From Bacteroidota bacterium (GTDB lineage Bacteria; Bacteroidota; Bacteroidia; Palsa-948), in contig JACQAL010000019.1 of assembly GCA_016195025.1 (NCBI GenBank), positions 1 through 58,627 of the forward strand: a DNA stretch of 58,627 bases, given 5' to 3'. The notes beneath the pieces are model-generated. The model was not told the DNA's origin. It searched no databases and worked only from the letters and a program-made list of their open reading frames with translations. Position 1 is the first letter of the stretch. Each line of letters opens with the position of its first letter. Shown in pieces: positions 7,813 to 16,228 of this stretch. The position numbers were made by a program, and so were the translations under genes.

Positions 7813-8766
7813 ATGAACACAACTTTTGAAGAACTCAATCAATTATTCAGATTAAAAAGTGCTGATTACAAGCAGATAAAAAAAGGGCTTATAAATAAAA
7901 TAACAGTGGTGAATGACAATGATGTGCTACTGAAAGACGAAGAACTAAAATCATTGCTTACCGATTTCAGAACAGGCGGAAGTTATGATATGGATGAAGT
8001 ATGCGAACTTTATAAAATCTCCAAAAATATTTTACTCCAACTGGTGCGAAACAATATCATCTCCAGTTTCAAATTAACTTCCGCTCAGGGAAGCAAAATC
8101 CTTTTTCTTAAATCGGATCTTGACAGGGAAAATAATCTGCTGCTGGTTTATTCAAAGAAAAAAGACATTGCGAAACTTTCCCTCTTTGCAGGGAAGTTAA
8201 TTGAAATATTAGTAGAGGAATGGGGAATGGACAAGGATGAACTTGAAATATTCAGAAAGTATTATTTTTCTTCTATGAGTTTAGAAGAAATTGGCAAGGA
8301 ATATACATTATCCGGAGAAGCAGTGAGAAGAAGAATTTATAAGAATAATATAAAACTCGTTACTATTTTTAGCTCTGCAATAAAAGACAGAAGCGATAAA
8401 TATTGGGACAAGAAAAACTATGACGCTCTCGAAAAAAAATACAACCATCTTAAAAATTTCATAGAAGGGCTTGAGTTTATGAAGAAAGAATTGAATGTGC
8501 CTGCTGTTCCTGCTGAACCTATGCCTGTAAACTACTCAATCCGGTTTATTGATCTTGATAATATCAATGTTCGCCTGGTGAATTGCCTTAAAGCGGCAGA
8601 TGTAGAAACCATTGGTGACTTAATGAGTTTGACAAAAATAGATTTACTTAAGTACAGAAATTTCGGAAAAAAATCTTTAAAAGAACTGGAAGATATATTG
8701 GCAAAATTTGGCATCTCGTGGAATGGCGAACATCCACAAGCAAATTCTGAAGAAAAAAAGAATTGA
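7813..8766 (+). CDS. Sigma4-like HTH protein with RNA polymerase alpha-CTD domain
   Basis: 317 aa. Residues ~56-105 look like a MerR/excisionase-type HTH (DMDEVCELYKISKNILLQLV). Residues ~135-175 resemble sigma-70 region 4 (DELEIFRKYYFSSMSLEEIG then KEYTLSGEAVRRRIYKNNIK), followed by a short coiled coil. Residues ~243-300 match the RpoA C-terminal domain with its helix-hairpin-helix: IDLDNINVRLVNCLKAADVE, TIGDLMSLTKIDLLKYRNFG, KKSLKELEDILAKFGIS. There is no alpha N-terminal domain, so it cannot form the core enzyme. Inferred DNA-binding regulator or polymerase-recruiting factor. A -7-like TATCTTCG lies upstream at about 7781. Flanked by direct repeats. Confidence 0.75.
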   Translation: MNTTFEELNQLFRLKSADYKQIKKGLINKITVVNDNDVLLKDEELKSLLTDFRTGGSYDMDEVCELYKISKNILLQLVRNNIISSFKLTSAQGSKILFLKSDLDRENNLLLVYSKKKDIAKLSLFAGKLIEILVEEWGMDKDELEIFRKYYFSSMSLEEIGKEYTLSGEAVRRRIYKNNIKLVTIFSSAIKDRSDKYWDKKNYDALEKKYNHLKNFIEGLEFMKKELNVPAVPAEPMPVNYSIRFIDLDNINVRLVNCLKAADVETIGDLMSLTKIDLLKYRNFGKKSLKELEDILAKFGISWNGEHPQANSEEKKN

Positions 8767-8767
8767 G

Positions 8768-9006
8768 CAAACTCCGTTCACCCAGCCCGTGGCGGTGACG
8801 ATTCCGTAACTACTCTCCCCTTTCATCCCCTCTCTACCCGTAGAGAGGGGAAAGAGGGGTGAGTCCTTCAAGTCCCAAGTCCCAAGTTTCAAGAAATACA
8901 AAAAGTATTCTTGGGATTTGGGACTTTTTATTTCCACAGCGGCTGTTCCTTGGAACTTGGAATTTGGAATTTGGAACTTGGAATTTAAAATTAAGGGGGT
9001 GAGTTG
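8768..9006. repeat. Right direct repeat flanking the alpha-CTD gene
   Basis: Repeats the modules of 7612-7771: the 42-bp tail with one mismatch (8768-8809), a CCCCTCTCTAC/GTAGAGAGGGG palindrome within 8813-8863, a hairpin of AAGTCCCAAG and CTTGGGATTTGGGACTT words, and TTTAAAATTAAGGGGGTGAG. It begins 2 nt after the stop of the alpha-CTD gene. Confidence 0.75.
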
Positions 9007-9012
9007 GCAACC

Positions 9013-10263
9013 TCAATAATTATAATCAGGCGGTTCACCGCATAATTTTCTTCCTTCTAAAATTTCTTTTTTAGAATCGAGCATGCCCTGCGGCATTCCC
9101 CACCGATGCTCCGGCTCACCGCGTTGTTCAGGCGAAGGAAAGCCGATGCCTGTGTCTAATTTCATGCAATAATCTTCAAAGGCAGCAGGAATGGCTTCAA
9201 TTATTTTTTTCGCCTTGTATCTGCGATAGGCAATAATCAGCGCCTTGCGGTAATCTTCGTGTGCTTCTATGGGCACCGGCTCGCGGGCATCTTCAAGATA
9301 AGCGAGCACATTCTGCGTTTCTTCCTGCAATGCATCGTCTTCTTCTGAAGAACGAAATTCAGCAATGGCATAATTAGCAAATAGTTTTTTATTTTCTTTT
9401 GTTTCAAAATTTTCTACCAGTTCTTTAAAAAAATCTTGCTGGGTAAAATCATCATCCAGCCCCAGCCATGGTTTGCGTTCAGCAATTTTTGGCTCTTCAA
9501 TTTTTTTGCCTGCCTTCTTTGCTTCGTTCTTTTTCTGTTTTTCTTTTTCTGCGTAATAGAGGCGGATGTAATACATTTCTTTCGGAAATTTTATATCGGG
9601 CAGCGCCAGCAAACCGGTGGTGCCCATGTAGAGGTCGTAGAAATCATACCAGGGAGGAATCCCCTTATCAAATATAATTGCGCAAGCATAGGTCTGGTAG
9701 AATTCCTCCGGTTCAATTTCTTCTTCTTCGGCATAGCATATTTTCAGGTAAGGATAATTCTGCCAGTCGTAATCAAAAAAATCATCTTCATATTCTGCGG
9801 GCGTTTCTTTTAAAAAACGAATCATCAAATCCACTTCCGCCTGCGTGATGGGCGGCAGGAAGGGGCAGTTGTAAAGGTCGTTCTGCCAGGGGTAAAAATC
9901 ATAGGTGGTTTCTATTCCTTCCAATTGCAGCTGGCCCGCGCGCCAGCGGCATTGCAGGTTGAAAAGTTTTTTATGCTGTATTTGCCGCAGGCGTTTGTCG
10001 GCATCTTTGCGGTATTCCAATTGTATGTCTTCTGCCTGCCTGGCATAATAATCAGCGCTCTTTGTGAAACGGTGGCGCGCATGTGCATACCATTCCAACT
10101 GGTGCATCACGCTTTTTTCATCGTATTCCGAAAAATATTTTTTGATTTTCGGAAGCATCGAAAGCAAATCCTTTTTTATTTTCTCGGCTAATTCCCTGTC
10201 AGCACCAGATTCCTTGGTGTTTTTCGAGAATGAATCAAGAAAGTTTTTCAATATTTCTTCCAT
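9013..10263 (-). CDS. Hypothetical 416-aa protein
   Basis: Soluble, charged protein with no signal peptide. A helical N-terminal half (LLSMLPKIKKYFSEYDEKSV, ADYYARQAEDIQLEYRKDAD) is followed by an aromatic-rich middle (TTYDFYPWQNDLYNCPFLPP, DDFFDYDWQNYPYLKICYAE). No family recognised. It starts 9 nt after the HAD gene at 10273, so the two are probably one transcription unit. Confidence 0.7.
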   Translation of the reverse strand: MEEILKNFLDSFSKNTKESGADRELAEKIKKDLLSMLPKIKKYFSEYDEKSVMHQLEWYAHARHRFTKSADYYARQAEDIQLEYRKDADKRLRQIQHKKLFNLQCRWRAGQLQLEGIETTYDFYPWQNDLYNCPFLPPITQAEVDLMIRFLKETPAEYEDDFFDYDWQNYPYLKICYAEEEEIEPEEFYQTYACAIIFDKGIPPWYDFYDLYMGTTGLLALPDIKFPKEMYYIRLYYAEKEKQKKNEAKKAGKKIEEPKIAERKPWLGLDDDFTQQDFFKELVENFETKENKKLFANYAIAEFRSSEEDDALQEETQNVLAYLEDAREPVPIEAHEDYRKALIIAYRRYKAKKIIEAIPAAFEDYCMKLDTGIGFPSPEQRGEPEHRWGMPQGMLDSKKEILEGRKLCGEPPDYNY

Positions 10264-10272
10264 ATTTATATT

Positions 10273-10737
10273 TCAAAAGGACAACTCTATTGTATTCATT
10301 AAATAATTCTCAACAGATTTCCAATTTGGGAATGGCTCTTTGCCGAATAAAATTAATTCTCCATTAAACTTATCTGCTCCGTTATTTGGGCGGTCATCAA
10401 TTAAAAAATCTCCTTTATTAAGATGTTTATGATGTGATAATATCAAGCGTTTATAAGCATGTTTGCCAAGATGATGTTTTACCCAAGCAAATTTATCAGA
10501 AGCAGCAGAAGGATTTTCCCAGGGAGAAGTTGAGAGAATATATGTATCAAAAAATTCTGAAAGTTTTTTGTAAGAATCAATCGCTCCTTCCATTGGAAGC
10601 ATTAAAGAAAATATTCCTGGAACTTCATCCAATTTACCAGTATATTTTTCCTGCGTATCTTTTGGTAAGAGGTCAATCCCGCTTTTAAAATCAACAAGAA
10701 CATTATCCATATCAACATACAGAATTTTTTTTGCCAT
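10273..10737 (-). CDS. 5'(3')-deoxyribonucleotidase-like HAD phosphatase
   Basis: 154 aa with HAD motifs in order: motif I DMDNVLVDF (nucleophile Asp and general acid Asp), motif II in YILSTSPWENP, motif III lysine near HLGKHAYKRLILSHHK, and motif IV GDFLIDDRPNN. This is the NT5C-type family, which dephosphorylates deoxyribonucleoside monophosphates in the cytoplasm. First gene of a two-gene unit with 9013. Confidence 0.85.
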   Translation of the reverse strand: MAKKILYVDMDNVLVDFKSGIDLLPKDTQEKYTGKLDEVPGIFSLMLPMEGAIDSYKKLSEFFDTYILSTSPWENPSAASDKFAWVKHHLGKHAYKRLILSHHKHLNKGDFLIDDRPNNGADKFNGELILFGKEPFPNWKSVENYLMNTIELSF

Positions 10738-10849
10738 ACTTCAAAGATACTAAATGATTATGCTTTTGCGATAAGATTTATACTTTTAGTATAACATTTC
10801 TCAGAAGTTAGCAGTTTTGTGTTTATCTTTACTGTGTATCAGTAGAAAA

Positions 10850-11266
10850 ATGAAAAACATCCTGCTCCTTCCGCTTTTATTATTTTACGGGTTGCCGTTA
10901 GTGAATGCACAGGTGGGTTATACCCGAAGCGATATAACCGCAAGGTTCGGCACTGCCTATTATAAAACCGGAACGTCAGCCATTGGCGAGCCGTATGTTA
11001 TTTATAAAACACAGGACTCTACCGCAGCAAGCGGCATCTTTATAAAAACGATGGGTTTTTATTTTAAAAAATCGGATGATGGAACGGAATACTGCAATGA
11101 ACAATTAATAATGGAGCCCTTGTCGGAATTACAGAAGTGGGTGGAATATTATAAAAGCAAATACAAACAAATCTCCAAAAAGGAATTTAAAGACGAAACG
11201 AATAAAATAATTTTCAGAGTTTCAATAATAGACAACCAGTGTGCAGTAAGGATTTGGGCTGAATAA
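10850..11266 (+). CDS. Small secreted hypothetical protein
   Basis: 138 aa from MKNILLLPLLLFYGLPLVNAQ, a clean signal peptide; an upstream in-frame start at 10817 would add unlikely residues. Mature part: TRSDITARFGTAYYKTGTSA then GEPYVIYKTQ and CNEQLIMEPLSELQKWVEYY. No recognised domain. A possible -7 motif (TATCTTTA) lies just upstream at about 10826. Confidence 0.7.
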   Translation: MKNILLLPLLLFYGLPLVNAQVGYTRSDITARFGTAYYKTGTSAIGEPYVIYKTQDSTAASGIFIKTMGFYFKKSDDGTEYCNEQLIMEPLSELQKWVEYYKSKYKQISKKEFKDETNKIIFRVSIIDNQCAVRIWAE

Positions 11267-11271
11267 ACTGT

Positions 11272-11457
11272 TCACGCTTTCTTCCCCGGAACTTTTCCTC
11301 CTGCTTTGCGCGCCTGGCTCAAGCCAATGGCAATTGCCTGCTCGGGGCTTTGCACTTTTCCGCCCTTACCTTGTTTTCCCGATTTAAGTTTGCCGTGCTT
11401 GTATTCGTGCATGGCTTTTTCAACTTTTTCTTGTGCTTTTTCTCCGTACTTTGGCAT
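11272..11457 (-). CDS. DUF6496-type small basic protein
   Basis: 61 aa, Lys/Gly-rich: MPKYGEKAQEKVEKAMHEYK, HGKLKSGKQGKGGKV, QAIAIGLSQARKAGGKVPGK. The pattern 'KxxMHEyKhGkLkSG..gk.V....QAIAIgLseArkaG.KVP' is that of the DUF6496 family, common in Bacteroidota and other bacteria. Function not established. Convergent with the gene ending at 11266. Confidence 0.75.
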   Translation of the reverse strand: MPKYGEKAQEKVEKAMHEYKHGKLKSGKQGKGGKVQSPEQAIAIGLSQARKAGGKVPGKKA

Positions 11458-11514
11458 AGTATTTTGTTTTTAAGGTTGTAAATTAAAAATTAAAATTTCA
11501 TTCCACCTTTCCAT

Positions 11515-12810
11515 ATGAACGATTTAGGAATCCCGGAAACATTTCAAAAGCGAATCGTTATTATCGGAGGAGGATTTGGCGGCTTGAAACTTTCCGAACT
11601 GCTTTCTCCTTCACTGTTTCAAATTGTGCTTCTCGATAAAAATAACTACCATAATTTTCAGCCCTTGCTTTACCAGGTTGCCACGGGAGGGCTGGAAGCC
11701 GAAAGCATTGCATACCCGCTGAGAAAATCGCTGGGCAAAAATGTTTTCTTCCGCATGATGGATGCAGAAATTATTTTTCCGGAAAAAAATCTGGTTCAGA
11801 CATCTGCCGGAAACCTCAGTTACGATTTCCTGGTGATTGCATCGGGCAGCAAACCGAACTTTTACGGAATAAAATCCATTGAAAAAAATTCGTTCACGCT
11901 GAAATCGGTTCCCGATGCGCTGGACATTCGCAGCTGGCTTTTTCAAAATCTCGAAACTGCCGCTTATGAAAAAGAAATTGTTGAACCGCTTTCGGTTGTA
12001 ATTGCGGGCGGAGGACCAACAGGAGTGGAAGTGGCGGGCGCATTAGCCGATATGAAAAATCATATTCTTCCGCGCGATTACAGGGAACTGAATTTCCGCC
12101 TGGCAAAAATTTATCTCATTGAAGCAGGCGAACGCTTGCTCGGAGCCATGTCAATAAAATCTTCGGAACATGCCTACAACTACCTGCGCACGATGGGCGT
12201 GGAAATTATTCTGAAGCAAAGCGTGAAAAGTTTTGACGGCAACGAAGTTCTTCTCTCGGACGGAAGAATCATTCATACAAAAATATTTTTATGGAATGCC
12301 GGTGTGATTGGAAATTTTATTCCCGGTTTGAAAGAAGAATGCATTCTGAAAAACCAGCGCATTGCCGTGGATGCATATAATAAGGTAAGCGGCTACACAA
12401 ATATTTTTGCCATTGGCGATGCTGCCTGCGCAGAACAACCTCACCCCATGCTTGCGCCCGCTGCCATTCAGCAGGCAAAAAATCTTGCGCACAATTTGAA
12501 TTTGTCGGGCGCCAATCATGCTCAATGGAAAAAATTTCAGTATACCGATAAAGGAGTGCTTGCAACGGTGGGAAGAAACAAAGCCGTTTCAGAAATAAAA
12601 AATATAAAGTTGTACGGATTCATTGCGTGGCTCATTTGGGTATTTGTGCACCTGATGGCGCTGGTGGGTTTCCGAAACCGGGTAATTGTTTTTACCAATT
12701 GGGTAATTAATTACTTCTCGTACAACAGCGCTATCAGGTTAATCATTCATCCTGCAAAAAAAATAATTGTCGCCAGAGAGAAGGCGGAAGCCGGCAAAGA
12801 AGTTCAGTGA
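11515..12810 (+). CDS. ndh: Type II NADH dehydrogenase (NDH-2)
   Basis: 431 aa. FAD-binding Rossmann motif RIVIIGGGFGGLKLSELL at residues 13-30, substrate-facing HNFQPLLYQVATGGLE, NAD(P)-binding VVIAGGGPTGVEVAGALADM at ~160, the FAIGDAAC motif of the second FAD site at ~300, and a C-terminal hydrophobic/amphipathic region (FIAWLIWVFVHLMALVGFRN) for peripheral membrane attachment. It transfers electrons from NADH to quinone without pumping protons. Single gene, no partner. Confidence 0.92.
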   Translation: MNDLGIPETFQKRIVIIGGGFGGLKLSELLSPSLFQIVLLDKNNYHNFQPLLYQVATGGLEAESIAYPLRKSLGKNVFFRMMDAEIIFPEKNLVQTSAGNLSYDFLVIASGSKPNFYGIKSIEKNSFTLKSVPDALDIRSWLFQNLETAAYEKEIVEPLSVVIAGGGPTGVEVAGALADMKNHILPRDYRELNFRLAKIYLIEAGERLLGAMSIKSSEHAYNYLRTMGVEIILKQSVKSFDGNEVLLSDGRIIHTKIFLWNAGVIGNFIPGLKEECILKNQRIAVDAYNKVSGYTNIFAIGDAACAEQPHPMLAPAAIQQAKNLAHNLNLSGANHAQWKKFQYTDKGVLATVGRNKAVSEIKNIKLYGFIAWLIWVFVHLMALVGFRNRVIVFTNWVINYFSYNSAIRLIIHPAKKIIVAREKAEAGKEVQ

Positions 12811-12960
12811 ATCGCCAGAACATTTCGCGGGAAATACTTTTCACAAACCAAATTAAAAGAGGAACATTCTTTTTCAATTTATAAGTATTGAAAAATAGAA
12901 ATCGTTTTCCGGAAAAACCGGAAGAAATAAATTTCATATAATAAATGTAATGTGGATTAT

Positions 12961-12968
12961 TATCTTTG
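12961..12968 (+). promoter_or_regulatory. Promoter -7 motif for tRNA-Met
   Basis: TATCTTTG, matching TAnnTTTG, 21 nt upstream of the tRNA. The 180 bp before the tRNA hold no gene. Confidence 0.55.
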
Positions 12969-12989
12969 TCGCCCGTTTTTAAATTTCAT

Positions 12990-13063
12990 GGCGAGGTAGC
13001 TCAGTTGGTAAGAGCACAGGATTCATAACCCTGAGGTCGAGGGTTCAACTCCCTCCCTCGCTA
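12990..13063 (+). tRNA. tRNA-Met (CAT anticodon)
   Basis: Cloverleaf readable by eye: acceptor GGCGAGG/CCTCGCT with a terminal G-U pair, D-arm with AGCTCAGTTGGTAAGAGC, anticodon loop TTCATAA giving CAT, and T-arm GAGGGTTCAACTCCCTC. CCA is not encoded. Its 3' half (13036-13061) is the left attachment site of the genomic island and is repeated at 32789-32814. The gene stays intact at this end. Confidence 0.93.
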
Positions 13064-14696
13064 CTATGTCGGAAATTTTTGCGTGATGGTCGTAAGTTCC
13101 AATATTCATTTCGTCAAACTCCTTTGAAAGTGAGGCAAGTATATTGAAGTATTCATTCACTTCTGGGGTTAGATACTCCCACTTTTTACTATCAAGGAAA
13201 ATCCCACTCGGAAAGAGGACTTTTTGCAGTTCCACATTGGCTTCATAGGGATTGGAAACCCAAAAATTAGAGACATTTGAAAGGAATGAGAATGTTTTCT
13301 CAATCAATTCTTCGAGGTTAGATATTTCCGCAACCGACTTGGCAAGTTCCACCCGCAAGTCCACAATTTGCTGCTCATATTCCGCTTTTAGTTGAGCATA
13401 AAATTCTTCCGACTCCTGAAATTTTCCGATGCCTTTATTCTTTCTCAATTCAGAAAATTCTTTTTCTTTCTGTAAAAGTTTTTGCTTAATGATTTTTTTA
13501 TTCTCGTATTCTTCCCGTTTCACATACTCATACGATTTTCTAAATTGAAGTTTGAACGGCTCAAGAATTATCGGATGGAAAGAATATGATGCAAGCAGAC
13601 GGACGAACTTCTCGTGCGCTCCCTCCCTGATTGACTTAGGAGTGCTATTTGCATTTATACTAACTCCTTTGCATTCCTGACATCTGTAATACCATAATTC
13701 TGCCCAACTTTTTACAACGCGATAACCAACCATTTTACCACTACATTTCTCGCAATACATAATATCGTTTAATGGTAACGCTGGATTTTTTTTGCGGTGT
13801 TTTGACTTGATATGCTTGCCTTCAATTATGTCTTGCACTTTTTTGAATAGTTCCTTAGATACCATCGCTTCCCAATGTCCTTTTATGGGAATCCATCCAG
13901 TAAGATTATTTATTTGCACTCCGCAATAAAACGGATTGCGCCACATATCGTGGAGTTGTTGGGGTCTCATTTTTGTATCATGTCTAATTGTTAACCGCCT
14001 TATTATTTCGGCATCGGTTATTTCTTCATCTACTTTCCAATGCCACGCCTTCTGCAAGATTTTTCCTAAATCGTTAATTACAATTTTTTGAGTAGGAGAA
14101 AAAAAATTCATGTCCTTTACTCTCTTTCCATATAGGTCATATCCTTTCGGGACATTGCCCAACCGATAACCCTTCATTACAAATGCTTTCATTCCAGAAT
14201 AACAAATCTCCCTTTTGTCTTCGTTCTCTTTGTATGCTGTAATGAGATTGTTATAGATGGCTATTTTTCCTTGAGTAGTTGTAGTATCCAATCCAGTTGA
14301 AACCTCAAACAAGTGAACGCCCATCTTTTCAACCAACTCATCTACCAAACCAACTGCGCTTCCACCTGACCTGCTAAATCTGCTCATCTTATATATCAAA
14401 ATAGCATAAGGTTTCACTTTGGCTTTTCTTACTTCTTCAATCATTTTCATAAACTCCTTGCGGGTGAAATCTTTTTTTGCGCTTTCGTAAGTTCCCCCGA
14501 AAACTTTTGTAACAGTAAATTCTTTTTTTACTGCACATAACCTCGCATCTTCCTCCTGTCTTTCTACAGAATCATTATTGATAAACTGATGCTTAGTAGA
14601 TACTCTTGTATATATCCATACGGGAAATATAGTCGTCCTGACTACCTCTTTTATTTTTCTGGCGAACTTTTTGAAATAATCTAATGATGTGTCCAT
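13023..14696 (-). CDS. Large serine recombinase (island integrase)
   Basis: 557 aa. N-terminal resolvase domain with the catalytic serine in YTRVSTKHQ (~residue 31) and arginines in YKMSRFSRSGGSAVG. A Recombinase domain follows, then a zinc ribbon (YCEKCSGKMVGY...YYRCQECKGV, ~residues 315-345) and a coiled coil (~400-470), the architecture of phage-type large serine integrases. The last 15 or so residues (REGVEPSTSGL) are read from the antisense of the tRNA attL sequence, so the C-terminal tail was probably changed by integration. The start codon abuts the small gene at 14699. Confidence 0.9.
   Translation of the reverse strand: MDTSLDYFKKFARKIKEVVRTTIFPVWIYTRVSTKHQFINNDSVERQEEDARLCAVKKEFTVTKVFGGTYESAKKDFTRKEFMKMIEEVRKAKVKPYAILIYKMSRFSRSGGSAVGLVDELVEKMGVHLFEVSTGLDTTTTQGKIAIYNNLITAYKENEDKREICYSGMKAFVMKGYRLGNVPKGYDLYGKRVKDMNFFSPTQKIVINDLGKILQKAWHWKVDEEITDAEIIRRLTIRHDTKMRPQQLHDMWRNPFYCGVQINNLTGWIPIKGHWEAMVSKELFKKVQDIIEGKHIKSKHRKKNPALPLNDIMYCEKCSGKMVGYRVVKSWAELWYYRCQECKGVSINANSTPKSIREGAHEKFVRLLASYSFHPIILEPFKLQFRKSYEYVKREEYENKKIIKQKLLQKEKEFSELRKNKGIGKFQESEEFYAQLKAEYEQQIVDLRVELAKSVAEISNLEELIEKTFSFLSNVSNFWVSNPYEANVELQKVLFPSGIFLDSKKWEYLTPEVNEYFNILASLSKEFDEMNIGTYDHHAKISDIVAREGVEPSTSGL
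13036..13061 (+). repeat. attL, 26-bp tRNA-derived direct repeat
   Basis: Starts GTCGAGGGTTCAACTC and ends CCCTCGC within the tRNA-Met T-arm and acceptor stem; identical to 32789-32814. Confidence 0.88.
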
Positions 14697-14698
14697 AG

Positions 14699-14890
14699 TT
14701 ATTTGATTAAAGGGTGAATATTTATGCTGCCGTCATGGGTGAATCGTTTAATACACACCAGTGACAGGCGGTGTAAAAATTCAATTACTTTTACTCCATC
14801 TTCTTCCGAGATTTTCTCGAAACCTTTACATTTTCTTAATTCATCAATAGTAATTTTAGGGCATCCGTTGAATGCGTTTTGATTGTCCAC
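14699..14890 (-). CDS. Small hypothetical protein upstream of integrase
   Basis: 63 aa from a GTG start (DNQNAFNGCPKITIDELRKC, KGFEKISEEDGVKVIEFLHR). It ends 2 nt before the integrase ATG, so the two are probably co-transcribed. The start is uncertain. Small size and position fit a recombination accessory protein, but there is no sequence evidence for that. On the opposite strand at 14903-14982 a 28-codon fragment (RDGITEADIELMAGGGYPNR) looks like debris of another gene. Confidence 0.5.
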   Translation of the reverse strand: MDNQNAFNGCPKITIDELRKCKGFEKISEEDGVKVIEFLHRLSLVCIKRFTHDGSINIHPLIK

Positions 14891-14971
14891 GATAAAATGG
14901 TATTCTGTATCGGGATGGGATTACCGAAGCCGATATTGAACTTATGGCGGGCGGAGGTTATCCGAACCGTT

Positions 14972-15907
14972 TTATTTTTTGATGTGTTCACGCTCGAAGT
15001 AAATTTTTCCATCTGCCCTGTGCTTCAGGGTAATGCTTTGATAATTTTTTAATGCAAAGGCATTGACGACTTCCGCTTCCTGTTGCCGTGTAAGTTCTCC
15101 GTGTTTCTTCGTAGTTATCTGCAACTGATTTTTTTCTTTGCCGATAAATTTGATAGTGATTTCAGAAACATTTCCGCTTCTGATTTCACGGATGACACTC
15201 ATCTCTTTTTCATTCAGGATTCGGAAGGGCATCAGAAAATCTTTCTTTGACTCGTCTCCAATAAATTCCGCCAGAATTCTTTTAAGAGATACATAAGTAT
15301 GTTCCACCGTCAGAAGTTCCTTTACAGAAGCATTTCCGCCATGAAGATTTTCTGCATACGGGAAGCAGTCCCCGTCTGGGAAAAATATGACAGCAACATC
15401 ATTTGGAATTATCAAGGATGCGATGACAAAAAAATTAAAAAAGTTTATAGAGAAATCTTTTTTCTTCAATAAAGAACCCATGCCTCCTTTTTCAAGCAAG
15501 TCAATCATCATTTTTTTTGTCCCTTCATCCATTGGAGTGTTCTTTATTTTTTCTATTGCCTGATTTTTTAATATGGCGTTTTCTCTGAAAGTGCGGTCAA
15601 AATCTTGCTCTTGGAAAAGCATCTCTTTACTTTTCTTGATGGCAGGAAGCGGAAGACCGAGATTCCGCGCCTTCTCCACCGTGCAGAGCCATATATATTC
15701 CACTAAGTTTAGTTTTAGACGCTTTCCCGCTTCTTCCGTAACCTGTACAATTTTTTCATTCTTCCAATGGTTGAAGTTTCGGGATTTGACATCCGTGTCG
15801 GTCAGTAAAAGTTGTCGGTCGGTAATTCGCTGGTTAATTTCCATCCAGTCGCTGTCGCGTACATAAGCGATGATGGAGTTGAAAAATTTTTGTGCGGGCT
15901 TAGTCAT
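14972..15907 (-). CDS. MerR-like HTH regulator
   Basis: 311 aa. Residues ~20-95 fit a MerR-type winged HTH (WMEINQRITDRQLLLTDTDV, NFNHWKNEKIVQV, LVEYIWLCTVEKARNLGLPL, PAIKKSKEML). The C-terminal two thirds contain a hydrophobic stretch (SINFFNFFVIASLIIPNDVA) and unrecognised mixed alpha/beta sequence ending in DGKIYFEREHIKK. Perfect palindromes in its upstream region (15932-15953, 15976-15991) are candidate operators. Likely island-encoded transcription factor. Confidence 0.65.
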   Translation of the reverse strand: MTKPAQKFFNSIIAYVRDSDWMEINQRITDRQLLLTDTDVKSRNFNHWKNEKIVQVTEEAGKRLKLNLVEYIWLCTVEKARNLGLPLPAIKKSKEMLFQEQDFDRTFRENAILKNQAIEKIKNTPMDEGTKKMMIDLLEKGGMGSLLKKKDFSINFFNFFVIASLIIPNDVAVIFFPDGDCFPYAENLHGGNASVKELLTVEHTYVSLKRILAEFIGDESKKDFLMPFRILNEKEMSVIREIRSGNVSEITIKFIGKEKNQLQITTKKHGELTRQQEAEVVNAFALKNYQSITLKHRADGKIYFEREHIKK

Positions 15908-15931
15908 CTTTATTTTTTTTGTTTCACAAAT

Positions 15932-15991
15932 GTAATCTGAGATAACAGATTACGCAAGAGAAAAGCAATATTTATTTTACACGCGTGTAAA
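15932..15991. promoter_or_regulatory. Candidate operator palindromes in divergent region
   Basis: GTAATCTG-6 nt-CAGATTAC (15932-15953) and the perfect 16-mer TTTACACGCGTGTAAA (15976-15991) lie between the MerR-like gene (minus) and the Fic gene (plus). MerR proteins bind such dyads. A further dyad GTTAC-TTTT-GTAAC (16201-16214) overlaps a possible Fic promoter. Nothing else is seen in 15908-16228. Confidence 0.5.
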
Positions 15992-16228
15992 GTTTTCATA
16001 GAGGGAATTTACAGGCGCATTTCATCTAACATTTCTGTTAGGATAAAATCATTTTTTGAAAAGATTTAAGAAAAGTCCCATACATTTTTATTAGATGTCA
16101 TTTCTTTCCAAAAGCCATCAAATATCCCTTTCTTATCCCAGCGTAGAAAAACAAGTATATCACACGATATAACATATACCTTGCCATATATCACAAAATT
16201 GTTACTTTTGTAACATATCAAAGAGTAT

